Source of the DNA: Orrella dioscoreae | GTDB taxonomy: Bacteria > Pseudomonadota > Gammaproteobacteria > Burkholderiales > Burkholderiaceae_B | DNA length: 64,000 nt | Assembly: GCF_900089455.2 (NCBI RefSeq) | Contig: NZ_LT907988.1 | Span: 1,302,001 to 1,366,000, forward strand | Direction of reading: 5' to 3' | Shown here: piece by piece, positions 56,578-64,000 of the stretch | Layout of the letters: the number at the start of each line of letters is the position of its first letter | Position numbering within the stretch: position 1 is the first letter of the stretch | Notes under the pieces: generated by a model | What the model saw: only the letters and a program-made list of their open reading frames with translations | Told to the model about the DNA's origin: nothing | Database searches by the model: none | Position numbers and translations under genes: made by a program

Positions 56578-58787
56578 CAGAACGAGACCGTGGCCGAGGC
56601 GAAGTACGAGCGGCCCGGCTCGTTGTAGCTCGCCGCGCCGGCATAGTCGGCGACGCCTTCGCGATAGAGCTTCTTGTCGAACAGGTTGTTCACGCCCACG
56701 GTGAAGCGCAGGTTGCGGTTGACGGTATAGCTGGTGTTCAGGCCTGCCAGCGCATAGGGCGAGAGTGCCGTCCGGTTGCCATCGGGAATGGGCAGGTTGC
56801 GGCGCGCGGTGAAGCCGGGGGCTTCCTGCTTGCCGTACCAGGTCACGTTGCCCTGGATGCGCCATTGATCGGTGACCGCCCAGTCCAGCGTGGTGTTCAC
56901 GGTGTACTTGGGAATCACGCTCAAGGGTTCGCCGGTGCGCTTGTCCTTGGACTCGATCATGTAGGTGAAGTTGGTGTTCCAGTCCAGTGCGGCGGTCAGC
57001 GGAATGAAGAGGTTGCCTTCCACGCCCTCGACGACCGCCTTGCCGCTATTGACCCATTGCAACACCCGCTGGCCATTGGGCAACTGATAGGCGTACTGGT
57101 TGCTGGCGACGATCTTGTTGCGGTAGTCATTGCGGAAGTAGGCCGCGCTGGCGCGCCACGTGCCCGAGTCATAGGCCAGGCCGAGTTCCTTGTTCACGCT
57201 GGTCTCGGGGGCAAGATCCGCATTGCCCTGCAGGAAGCAGCCGCCGCTGTTGACCTCGGCCTGGTTGCAGCCGAAGCCCCGGCTGAAGAGCAGGTAGTTG
57301 GGGTTGGCCTGGTACAGGTTGGGCGCCTTGTAGGCACGCGCGATGCCGCCCTTGATGGTCAACTTGTCGGTGATGCGGTGCGAGGCATTCAGGCTCGGGC
57401 TCCAGGTGTTGCCGAAGTCGTCGTGGTGATCCAGGCGCAGGCCGGGCGTGACCGTCGTGCGCGTGCCCACCTCGATGTTGTCCTCGGCGTACAGGGCATA
57501 GCTGCTGGCGCGCTTGCGGGTCGCGCCTCGGCTGAAGCCGGGAATGGCGCCTGCGGGCGGATCCCAGAAGTTGCTGCGCAGGGAGCCCGGGTCTTCCAGC
57601 GATTCGCGCAGGTATTCAGCCCCGATGGTGGCAACCTGGTCGAAGCCCAGCGAGAAGGGCACGTTCACCTCGCCGCTGGCGCGCCAGTTCTTCAGGCGCG
57701 AGGCGAACCACCCTTCGCCTTCGGCGGGCGCGCCTTCGGGGCCGCCCGCCAGGCCTTCGTTCTGGCGCGCATTGCGCGTGCCTTCGTAGGCCAGCGAGAG
57801 GCGCGAGTCGCCCCAGTCCCAGCGCCCGCGATGGGTCAGGGCGACGTTGTTGCGGTACATGACGTAGGTTTCGCTGCCATACAGGCTGCTGACGAAAGCG
57901 GGATTGCCGCCGCCGTTGTTCAGCATGGTGTCGCCCGCATAGCGGTTGCCCTGGCGACTGTAGCCGGCGTCCAGTTCCAGGGTCTGCCGGCTGGTCAGCG
58001 CCCAGCTCAGCAGCGCGTTCAGGTCCTGGTTGACGAACCCTTCGCGTCCGGCGATCTGGGTCTGGTCGACGGTCGTGTTCTGTTCGTTGATGTTCTGCGC
58101 GTCGGGCCGGGTCTTGCTGTAGCCGCCGTACAGCCGGAACGACAGCTTGTCGCTCAAGGGGCCGCTCAGGCGGAAGTTCGCGCGATGCGATTCCCCTTCT
58201 TCGCCGCTCTCGGGCTGGTTCGTGTAGTAGGTGACCGAGCCGCTGAGCTTGTCGGTCGGCCGCTTGGTGATGATGTTGACCACGCCGCCCATGGCGCCAG
58301 AGCCGTAGCGGGCCGCCGCCGGGCCGCGGATCACCTCGATGCGTTCCACCTCTTCCGGCGGGACCCAGTTGGTGTCGCCGCGCGTGTCGCGGTCGCCGTT
58401 CCAGCCGTAGCGCACCGAGTTGCGGGAAGAGACGGGTTTGCCGTCGATCAGGATCAGCGTGTTTTCCGGGCCCATGCCGCGCAGGTCGATCTGGCGGCTG
58501 TTGCCCCGGTTGCCGCTGGCGCTGTTGCCGGTCAGGTTCACGCCGGGCTCGCGCCGGATGATCTCGGACAGGTCGGTCGCGGGCGGACGCCTGGCGATGT
58601 CCTCGGCGGAAATCACCGAGACACCGAGCGATTCCTTGATCTCCTCTTCGGCCGTGCCCAGGACCCTGACGGATTCCAGTTGCGTGACGGGGACGGTTTG
58701 CGCGAAGGCGGGGGCGAAGGCCACGCTGGCGAGGGCGGCGGCATGGTGCAGCCGGTACATGCGGAGGGAGCGGTGAGTGGCGGTCAT
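56577..58787 (-). CDS. bfeA: TonB-dependent ferric enterobactin-type receptor
   Basis: The 736-residue outer-membrane receptor has a signal peptide (HHAAALASVAFAPAFA-QT), a TonB-box region (LESVRVLG), a plug domain (DLSEIIRREPGVNLTGNSAS; DTNWVPPEEVERIEVIRGPA) and a beta barrel ending in ASATVSF with the terminal Phe. The plug resembles FepA/PfeA/BfeA. The start at 58787 (MTATHRSLRMYRLHHAAALA) gives a normal signal. It is divergent from an AraC regulator with a Fur box between them. The symbol is by likeness to Bordetella bfeA. Confidence 0.85.
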   Translation of the reverse strand: MTATHRSLRMYRLHHAAALASVAFAPAFAQTVPVTQLESVRVLGTAEEEIKESLGVSVISAEDIARRPPATDLSEIIRREPGVNLTGNSASGNRGNSRQIDLRGMGPENTLILIDGKPVSSRNSVRYGWNGDRDTRGDTNWVPPEEVERIEVIRGPAAARYGSGAMGGVVNIITKRPTDKLSGSVTYYTNQPESGEEGESHRANFRLSGPLSDKLSFRLYGGYSKTRPDAQNINEQNTTVDQTQIAGREGFVNQDLNALLSWALTSRQTLELDAGYSRQGNRYAGDTMLNNGGGNPAFVSSLYGSETYVMYRNNVALTHRGRWDWGDSRLSLAYEGTRNARQNEGLAGGPEGAPAEGEGWFASRLKNWRASGEVNVPFSLGFDQVATIGAEYLRESLEDPGSLRSNFWDPPAGAIPGFSRGATRKRASSYALYAEDNIEVGTRTTVTPGLRLDHHDDFGNTWSPSLNASHRITDKLTIKGGIARAYKAPNLYQANPNYLLFSRGFGCNQAEVNSGGCFLQGNADLAPETSVNKELGLAYDSGTWRASAAYFRNDYRNKIVASNQYAYQLPNGQRVLQWVNSGKAVVEGVEGNLFIPLTAALDWNTNFTYMIESKDKRTGEPLSVIPKYTVNTTLDWAVTDQWRIQGNVTWYGKQEAPGFTARRNLPIPDGNRTALSPYALAGLNTSYTVNRNLRFTVGVNNLFDKKLYREGVADYAGAASYNEPGRSYFASATVSF

Positions 58788-58881
58788 TGTCGTTGTGTCT
58801 GGCGCTACGTTGCGGCAAAGCAACGACATGGGGCGTCGACGTCTGGGTCGGCCTTGATCGCTGCCAAGCTCATGATTTAAT

Positions 58882-58900
58882 TGATAACGATTTGCATTAG
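58882..58900. promoter_or_regulatory. Fur box in the receptor/regulator intergenic region
   Basis: TGATAACGATTTGCATTA fits the Fur consensus (GATAATGATAATCATTATC) in most positions. It lies between the divergent bfeA-like and bfeR-like genes, so iron should repress them. Confidence 0.7.
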
Positions 58901-58989
58901 CTTTGCGGCTAGACATTGTGCAGTGCGCCCGGGGCGCGTGAGTTTGTCCCGCCACCGAAACCCTTTGCGCCATCGCCATTCATCCGCCC

Positions 58990-60006
58990 ATGCCTGAACT
59001 TCGTCCCGACACCGCCCACCAACGCGCCAGCGTGCCCGCCGAGCGCCTGCGAACCCTGGCCGCCCACGCCGCGGTGAACTACAGCGTGTCCGTGCCCGCC
59101 ATCGACCGCCCCGTCCTGGACGGCGTGTTCGATACCACGGTCCTGCCCAGCGGCCTGATCGTGCATCGCGTCGACGCCCGCGATCTACAGGGCTCCCAGG
59201 TCAAGGCGGTGCTGAAGGAGGGCTTGCGCATTGCGATGGTCGTCGGTGGGCGGGCCGATGTCTGCTTTGGCGATCTCTCGCTGCAGCTGGGGCCGGCAGC
59301 GCGGCCGGCGCAGCCCGTGCAGGGCACGATGATCGCGGTGGCGCGCCCTGACCAGTTCCGCCGTTGCGGGATGCGGGGCACCATCGAACGGACGGTTTCC
59401 ATCACGGTGCCATGGCCGTGGCTCGATACGTGGCTGGCGCGCGGGGCCAACGGGCCTGCCATCCGTGCCTTCGCCCGCGAGCACCTGGCCGTGCGCAGCT
59501 GGACGCTGTCGCCGCAGGCCGTGGCGACGGTCGAGCAGATGCTGATGCCGGCCATTGCCGTGCCGACGCTCTGGAACCTGTATCTGGAGTCGCGTGCGCT
59601 GGGGCTGCTGGCGGAGGCCTTCGCGGCCTGGGAGACCGAACCCGGCCCCACGGTGGCCAGCGAGCCGAACGCCCGGCTGCGGCCGCGTGACGTGCAGCGC
59701 ATGGCGCAATTGCGCGCGTGGCTGGACAGCGGCGAGGCGGATGCCCTGAGCCTGGAGGCCATCGCCTGCCATGCCTGCATGAGCGTGAACACCCTGCAGC
59801 GGCATTTCAGGGCGGCCTGGGGCCGGACGGTCTTCGATTACCTGAGGGACGCCAAGCTGGAGCGCGCGCGCGTGGCGCTGGAGCAGCAGGGCATGAGCGT
59901 GGCGCAGGCCGCGTGGCAGGCCGGCTATACCAGCGCGGCCAATTTTTCCACGGCGTTCAGGCGCCGCTATGGCGTGGCGCCGGGGCATGTGCGGGCCAGC
60001 CAGTAA
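58990..60006 (+). CDS. bfeR: AraC-family regulator (BfeR-like)
   Basis: The 338-residue regulator has a variable N-terminal ligand domain and a C-terminal double helix-turn-helix (LEAIACHACMSVNTLQRHFR and SVAQAAWQAGYTSAANFSTA FRRRYG). It is divergent from the ferric enterobactin receptor gene, the arrangement of bfeR-bfeA in Bordetella, where the regulator activates the receptor in the presence of the siderophore. The symbol rests on that context. Confidence 0.85.
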   Translation: MPELRPDTAHQRASVPAERLRTLAAHAAVNYSVSVPAIDRPVLDGVFDTTVLPSGLIVHRVDARDLQGSQVKAVLKEGLRIAMVVGGRADVCFGDLSLQLGPAARPAQPVQGTMIAVARPDQFRRCGMRGTIERTVSITVPWPWLDTWLARGANGPAIRAFAREHLAVRSWTLSPQAVATVEQMLMPAIAVPTLWNLYLESRALGLLAEAFAAWETEPGPTVASEPNARLRPRDVQRMAQLRAWLDSGEADALSLEAIACHACMSVNTLQRHFRAAWGRTVFDYLRDAKLERARVALEQQGMSVAQAAWQAGYTSAANFSTAFRRRYGVAPGHVRASQ

Positions 60007-60056
60007 GGCGGGCGCGGTCGGTCTGGGTGGGGGAGGGGGGCCTGCAAGGCTGGACC

Positions 60057-60144
60057 TGGCGGAAGCGGTGAGATTCGAACTCACGAACGGTTGCCCGTTG
60101 CCGGTTTTCAAGACCGGTGCAATCGACCACTCTGCCACGCTTCC
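60057..60144 (-). tRNA. tRNA-Ser(UGA)
   Basis: The 88-nt gene has acceptor GGAAGCG / CGCTTCC, anticodon arm CCGGT-CTTGAAA-ACCGG (anticodon UGA), a long variable arm and encoded CCA. Confidence 0.95.
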
Positions 60145-60290
60145 TGGTCTGTCCGGGACAGCTGGCACGGCTGCGTTGCGCAGCCCGTCCGTCCCGTCGA
60201 AGAGCGAGAGTGTAGCGTACGTGGCCGGCGCGCTCGCGCGCTGCCTGTCGCCCTGGCATGGACACGGGACAGGGCATCCGCCGCGGCGGT

Positions 60291-60375
60291 CATAATAGGG
60301 GCCCCCACGCCGCGCCTTCGGCTTGCTGCCTTCCGAGGGAGCCGTCTTTTGTCTTGGGACGGCCCGGCGACAAAA
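60291..60375 (-). repeat. Intergenic dispersed repeat, copy B (inverted)
   Basis: Read on the minus strand it matches 3632-3710: GCCGGGCCGTCCCAAG, CAAAA, a GC hairpin, GCAAGCCGAAGGCGC, TGGGGGC and TATTATG. It lies before the quinone oxidoreductase gene, pointing away from it. Confidence 0.7.
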
Positions 60376-60414
60376 GGGGCCTGTATTCCCACACTATTTG
60401 AGGAGCCTGTCAGC

Positions 60415-61392
60415 ATGAAAGCCATAGCGATCACCGCCCCCGGCGGTCCCGAGGTCCTGCGTCCCATCGAGCGTCCGGTGCCGGTGCCGGGGCCGGGCGA
60501 GGTGCTGATCAAAGTGGCGGCGGCCGGCATCAACCGCCCGGACGTGCTGCAGCGCTCGGGCCACTATCCGCCGCCTGCGGGCGCGTCGGACCTGCCCGGC
60601 CTGGAAGTCGCGGGCGAGATCGTGGCGGGTGACGCCGAGGCCGGCGGCTTTGCCGTGGGCGACCAGGTTTGCGCGCTGGTCACGGGCGGCGGCTATGCCG
60701 AGTATTGCGTGGCCCCCGCCGTGCAATGCCTGCCGATTCCGAAGGGGCTGTCGCTGGTCGAGGCCGCGGGCCTGCCGGAAACCTATTTCACCGTGTGGAG
60801 CAACGTGTTCCAGCGCGGCCGCCTGTCGGGCGAGGAAACGCTGCTGGTGCATGGCGGCGCCAGCGGCATCGGCACCACGGCCATTCAGCTGGCCCGTGCG
60901 CTGGGCCACCAGGTGTATGCCACCGTGGGCAGCGACGAGCGCGTGCGCGCGGTGCAGGCGCTGGGCGCCACCCTGGGCATCAACTACAAGACCCAGGATT
61001 ACGCGGCGGTCGTGAAGGAGGCCACCGGCGGACGCGGCGTGGACGTGATCCTGGACATGGTCGCCGGCGACTACATCGCCCGCAACCTGACCTGCCTGGC
61101 CGACGACGGCCGGATCGTGATCATCGCGGTGCTGGGCGGCATCAAGGCCAATTTCGACGCGGGGCAGGTGTTGCGCCGACGCCTGACCATCACGGGATCG
61201 ACGCTGCGTGCACGCCCGGTGGAGTTCAAGGCGGGCATTGCGCAGGCCCTGCGCGAGCATGTCTGGCCCTTGCTGGAGCGCGGCACCGTCAAGCCCGTCA
61301 TCCACACGACCCTGCCGCTGGAAAAAGCGGCCGACGGGCATGCGCTGATGGAGTCGGGCGACCTGATCGGCAAGGTCATCCTGACCAACTGA
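60415..61392 (+). CDS. NAD(P)H quinone oxidoreductase (MDR/PIG3-like)
   Basis: The 325-residue protein starts MKAIAITAPGGPEVLRPIER with GAGGAG upstream. It has the MDR pattern: GINRPDVLQRSGHYPPPAGA, the quinone-reductase-type ETYFTVWSNVF and a Rossmann motif LLVHGGASGIGTTAIQLARA. No zinc ligands are present, so it is of the quinone oxidoreductase type. The electron acceptor is unknown. Confidence 0.9.
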   Translation: MKAIAITAPGGPEVLRPIERPVPVPGPGEVLIKVAAAGINRPDVLQRSGHYPPPAGASDLPGLEVAGEIVAGDAEAGGFAVGDQVCALVTGGGYAEYCVAPAVQCLPIPKGLSLVEAAGLPETYFTVWSNVFQRGRLSGEETLLVHGGASGIGTTAIQLARALGHQVYATVGSDERVRAVQALGATLGINYKTQDYAAVVKEATGGRGVDVILDMVAGDYIARNLTCLADDGRIVIIAVLGGIKANFDAGQVLRRRLTITGSTLRARPVEFKAGIAQALREHVWPLLERGTVKPVIHTTLPLEKAADGHALMESGDLIGKVILTN

Positions 61393-61551
61393 GCAGCCCT
61401 TACGGGTGCCGGCAGGTGAAAAGGGGCGGGTCAGCCGCCTGGCACGGTTGTGCCGGGCGCACCACGCCTGGGCGGGTCTGCCCTAAAAACCGGCGTAACA
61501 GGATACAATGCTGGGTTTATCCCCGTTCCCCCTTTTTAGATTCCCCGCCGC

Positions 61552-62322
61552 ATGAATGCAGATGTGAATCCCCGTCAGGCCTCGTCCATCACGCGCCAGC
61601 GCCTCGTGCTGGGCAACTGGAAGATGCATGGCAACCAGGCCGACAACGCCACGTTGCTCTCGGCCCTGGCCCAGGGTGTGCAGGCAGGCGGCACCGAAGT
61701 GGGGGTCTGCGTGCCCTTCCCGTATCTGGCGCAGGCCCAGCAGGCCCTGTCCGGCTCGACCGTGAGCTGGGGCGCGCAAGACGTCAGCGCCCAGGAGCAG
61801 GGCGCTTTCACCGGGGAAGTCAGCGGCGCCATGCTGACTGATTTCGCCTGCCGTTGGGTGCTGGTGGGCCACTCCGAGCGCCGCAGCCTGCATGCGGAAA
61901 CCGATGCCCAGGTGGCCGACAAGGCCAAGGCGGCGCTGGCTGCCGGCCTGACGCCGGTCGTGTGCGTGGGCGAAACCCTGGCCGAGCGCGAAGCCGACGA
62001 CACGCTGGCCGTCATTGCCCGCCAACTGGCGCCCGTGCTGGCATTGGGCGCGCCCGCCGTGTCGCGCATGGTGCTGGCCTATGAGCCCGTCTGGGCCATC
62101 GGCACCGGCCGCACCGCCTCGCCCGAACAGGCGCAGGACGTGCACGCGGCCATCCGCCAGTCCCTCGAACAACTTGGCGCGGGCGGTGTCCGCGTCCTTT
62201 ACGGCGGCAGCGTCAAGGCAGCCAGCGCGGCCAGCCTCTTCGCCATGCCCGACATCGACGGTGGCCTGGTGGGCGGCGCCTCGCTGGTCGCCGACGAATT
62301 CCTGCGCATCGCCGCAGCCTAA
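61552..62322 (+). CDS. tpiA: Triose-phosphate isomerase
   Basis: The 256-residue TIM barrel interconverts dihydroxyacetone phosphate and glyceraldehyde 3-phosphate. Active-site residues are visible: Lys24 in GNWKMHGN, His107 in VGHSERR and Glu178 in AYEPVWAIGTG. The phosphate loop GGS is in VLYGGSVKAA. secG follows after 19 bases, a common host order. Confidence 0.97.
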   Translation: MNADVNPRQASSITRQRLVLGNWKMHGNQADNATLLSALAQGVQAGGTEVGVCVPFPYLAQAQQALSGSTVSWGAQDVSAQEQGAFTGEVSGAMLTDFACRWVLVGHSERRSLHAETDAQVADKAKAALAAGLTPVVCVGETLAEREADDTLAVIARQLAPVLALGAPAVSRMVLAYEPVWAIGTGRTASPEQAQDVHAAIRQSLEQLGAGGVRVLYGGSVKAASAASLFAMPDIDGGLVGGASLVADEFLRIAAA

Positions 62323-62341
62323 GTTTCCGGAGTCTTTTGCA

Positions 62342-62806
62342 ATGTCCATGATGCTTTCCGTCCTGCTTGCCGTGCAGGTCATTTCCTCGCTGACCATCAT
62401 CGTTCTCGTGCTGCTGCAGCAGGGCAAGGGCGCCGACATGGGCTCGTCCTTCGGCAGCGGCTCGGCCGGCAGCCTGTTCGGCGCCAGCGGCGCGGCCAAC
62501 TTCCTGTCGCGCTCCACCAAGTGGGCCGCCGTGGTCTTCTTCGCCACCACCGCCGGCCTGGCTTACCTGGGCCACAACACCGGCAGCCGCACCGGCACGG
62601 GCGGCGGCGTCATGCAGGACTACCAGGACCGTTCGGTTCCCACGCTGCCTGGCCAGACCGCGCCGGCCTCGCCGGAAGGCGCCAGCTCGGTGCCGCAAGC
62701 GCCTGCCGCCCCGCAGGCGCCCGCCCCGGGCGTGCCCGCCGCGCCCCAGCAGCAGCCGGCCCCGGCCGCCGAGGTGCCTGCAGCACCGGCCCAGCCCGCC
62801 CAGTGA
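62342..62806 (+). CDS. secG: Preprotein translocase subunit SecG
   Basis: The 154-residue protein has the SecG core of two membrane helices (SVLLAVQVISSLTIIVLVLL; AAVVFFATTAGLAYLG) with the motif QQGKGADMGSSFGSGSAGSLFG between them. The last 60 residues are a Pro/Ala/Gln-rich tail, as usual in Bordetella-type SecG. It works with SecYE in protein export. Confidence 0.95.
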   Translation: MSMMLSVLLAVQVISSLTIIVLVLLQQGKGADMGSSFGSGSAGSLFGASGAANFLSRSTKWAAVVFFATTAGLAYLGHNTGSRTGTGGGVMQDYQDRSVPTLPGQTAPASPEGASSVPQAPAAPQAPAPGVPAAPQQQPAPAAEVPAAPAQPAQ

Positions 62807-62945
62807 TAGGTGATGCCAGGCATTCGTGATAGAATGCTTGGCTTTTCTGCCTAGGCCGAACTCCTCAAACGGCCCATGCAAGGCGGAAAGAGTGACTGAA
62901 CCCAAGCGCAAACGTGCTTGGGATGGCAGTCAGGCAGTACCCCAA

Positions 62946-63030
62946 GCCGACGTGGTGAAATTGGTAGACACGCTATCTTGAGGGGGTAGTGGCGAAAGCT
63001 GTGCGAGTTCGAGTCTCGCCGTCGGCACCA
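62946..63030 (+). tRNA. tRNA-Leu(GAG)
   Basis: The 85-nt gene has acceptor GCCGACG / CGTCGGC, anticodon arm CTATC-TTGAGGG-GGTAG (anticodon GAG), a long variable arm and encoded CCA. It follows secG as in related genomes. Confidence 0.95.
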
Positions 63031-63051
63031 GACAAGCAAGTCCGCAAGCAA

Positions 63052-63089
63052 AAAAAGCCCATGTTCTCGAACGAGACATGGGCTTTTTG
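63052..63089. terminator. Bidirectional terminator after tRNA-Leu(GAG)
   Basis: A long stem AAAAAGCCCATGT / ACATGGGCTTTTT with inner pairing CTCG / CGAG is flanked by A and T tracts. Confidence 0.9.
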
Positions 63090-63210
63090 CTTTGCATGCC
63101 AATCATGCATCCGTGGTCAGGACCGTGAAGTCGAACAAGGCCTGCGGAGATGCCTGCAGGACCCGCTCGGCGACGGTGGCCTCGGGCTGCCGGAAGGTCT
63201 CGCGCCAGCC

Positions 63211-63894
63211 TCAGCGCGTCAGGTACTTCTCTTCATAGATGTCCCGCGCCCGCCCCATGTGCGCCACCGACAGGGCGTCCAGCGCCGCGCGGTTGCCGGT
63301 GCGCACGGCGTCCACCATGGCCTGGTGCTCGCGGCAAGCCTGTTCCAGCGCGCCGGCGTCGGCGACGCCATAGGCGCGCACGGGAAAGCTCAGCCAGTCG
63401 TGCAGGCGGATGGACTCGGCCAGATAGAGGTTGTCGCACAGGCCGTAGAACTCGCGGTGGAACGCCATGTTGCTGCGGTGGATGGCGATCAGCTCGCCCG
63501 AGGCCGCTGCCCGCGTATGCTCGAGGCAGGCTGCCTCGACCGACGCCAGGCGTTCCGGCGCCACGGGAAACTCGATCATCTCGATGGCCGTGTGATGCAG
63601 CACGCGGCGCATGTGATACAGGTCTTCCAGCTCCTGCTTGTTGAAGCGGCGGATCTGCGCGCCCAGGTGGGGCGGCTTGACCACGACGCCCAGGCGCTGC
63701 AGCTCGGCCAACGCGGCGCGCACCACGTGGCGCTTGGCCGCGTAGTCTTCCATCAGATGGTCTTCGATCAGGCGGGTGCGGGGCAGGATGCGCGCGCGGA
63801 TGATGTCGGTCTCGATCGCCTCCATGACCTTAGCGACCTGCTCGGGAAGCTTGGCTTCGGAGAGGATGAGCGAGGAAAAACTGCTGAGGCTCAT
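63211..63894 (-). CDS. GntR-family regulator, FCD (FadR-type) domain
   Basis: The 227-residue regulator has an N-terminal winged helix (RTRLIEDHLMEDYAAKRHVV RAALAELQRLG) and an all-helical FCD ligand domain, with candidate metal ligands in MAFHREFYGLCDN and in HQAMVDAVRTGNR. It likely controls a nearby catabolic operon outside the window. Its stop is followed by 35 more open codons in the same frame (see findings). Confidence 0.92.
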   Translation of the reverse strand: MSLSSFSSLILSEAKLPEQVAKVMEAIETDIIRARILPRTRLIEDHLMEDYAAKRHVVRAALAELQRLGVVVKPPHLGAQIRRFNKQELEDLYHMRRVLHHTAIEMIEFPVAPERLASVEAACLEHTRAAASGELIAIHRSNMAFHREFYGLCDNLYLAESIRLHDWLSFPVRAYGVADAGALEQACREHQAMVDAVRTGNRAALDALSVAHMGRARDIYEEKYLTR

Positions 63895-64000
63895 GATGGG
63901 CGCAATTCGCTGCCGTGCCGCCGGCCAGGCGGCCTGGCGAGGAATCTTATTGATAGTTTCATTGCCAAGATTGGCGACAACGTGCTTGTTGTTTTGGCTC

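Noticed and set aside
56865-58880. A 671-codon open frame antisense to the TonB receptor
   Set aside because: The sense strand encodes a complete receptor with signal peptide, plug and barrel; the antisense frame is Ala/Gly/Val-rich shadow.

Overview
The window is GC-rich betaproteobacterial chromosome, most likely Alcaligenaceae (Bordetella/Achromobacter-like). This rests on the host gene order (ilvC-psd-pssA, rpsO-pnp, tpiA-secG-tRNA-Leu) and on a divergent AraC regulator / ferric enterobactin receptor pair of the bfeR-bfeA type. The species cannot be fixed from the sequence alone.

Left host part (1-16004). The end of ilvC is followed by phospholipid genes psd and pssA, two paralogous lipoproteins, rpsO and pnp. 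An intact IS3-family (IS150-type) element (6001-7440) sits inside the tetraloop of the former pnp terminator. Then come a lipoprotein and ilvA, followed by a three-repeat type I-E CRISPR remnant (9640-9791) without cas genes. An AT-richer accessory island (about 9.8-13.1 kb) carries a heme-oxygenase-like candidate diiron oxidase and a DHA2-type MFS exporter, behind four 11-bp-phased GTCAG repeats. Small envelope proteins and a PIN-domain protein follow.

Prophage (16005-55547). A 39.5-kb lambda-like siphoprophage is integrated in a tRNA-Leu(UAA) gene and bounded by a 56-bp direct repeat (attL 16005-16060, attR 55492-55547). GCGGAAC integrase arm-type sites lie beside both ends. The left arm runs leftward from a pL promoter with two operators and holds int, a DUF4224 protein, HNH, SSB, a ParB-like protein and a tRNA-Gly. 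The immunity region has an S24-type CI repressor, Cro, a CII-like protein and operators of consensus CTTAGN4CTAAG. Between the left operator and cI lies cargo: a VasI-like lipoprotein, a membrane protein and a Panacea-domain antitoxin/toxin pair. Replication O- and P-like genes follow, with iterons inside the O-like gene. The late region holds a tRNA-Met, terminase, HK97-type head genes, a lambda-type tail with a programmed -1 frameshift, a lipoprotein moron, tail fibre genes and a lysis cassette with overlapping Rz/Rz1.

Right host part (55548-64000). This contains the tRNA-Leu, a siderophore esterase, a TonB receptor and its AraC regulator with a Fur box, tRNA-Ser, a quinone oxidoreductase, tpiA, secG, tRNA-Leu(GAG) and a GntR regulator.

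The most striking observation is a solitary CRISPR-repeat-like hairpin in the prophage (24075-24103). It shares the exact 8-nt I-E handle ATGAGCCG with the host array and carries two compensatory stem swaps, which fits an RNA anti-CRISPR. Other notable signals are the Panacea toxin-antitoxin pair, seven copies of the palindrome AAACGCGTTT across the prophage, and the oxidase/exporter island.
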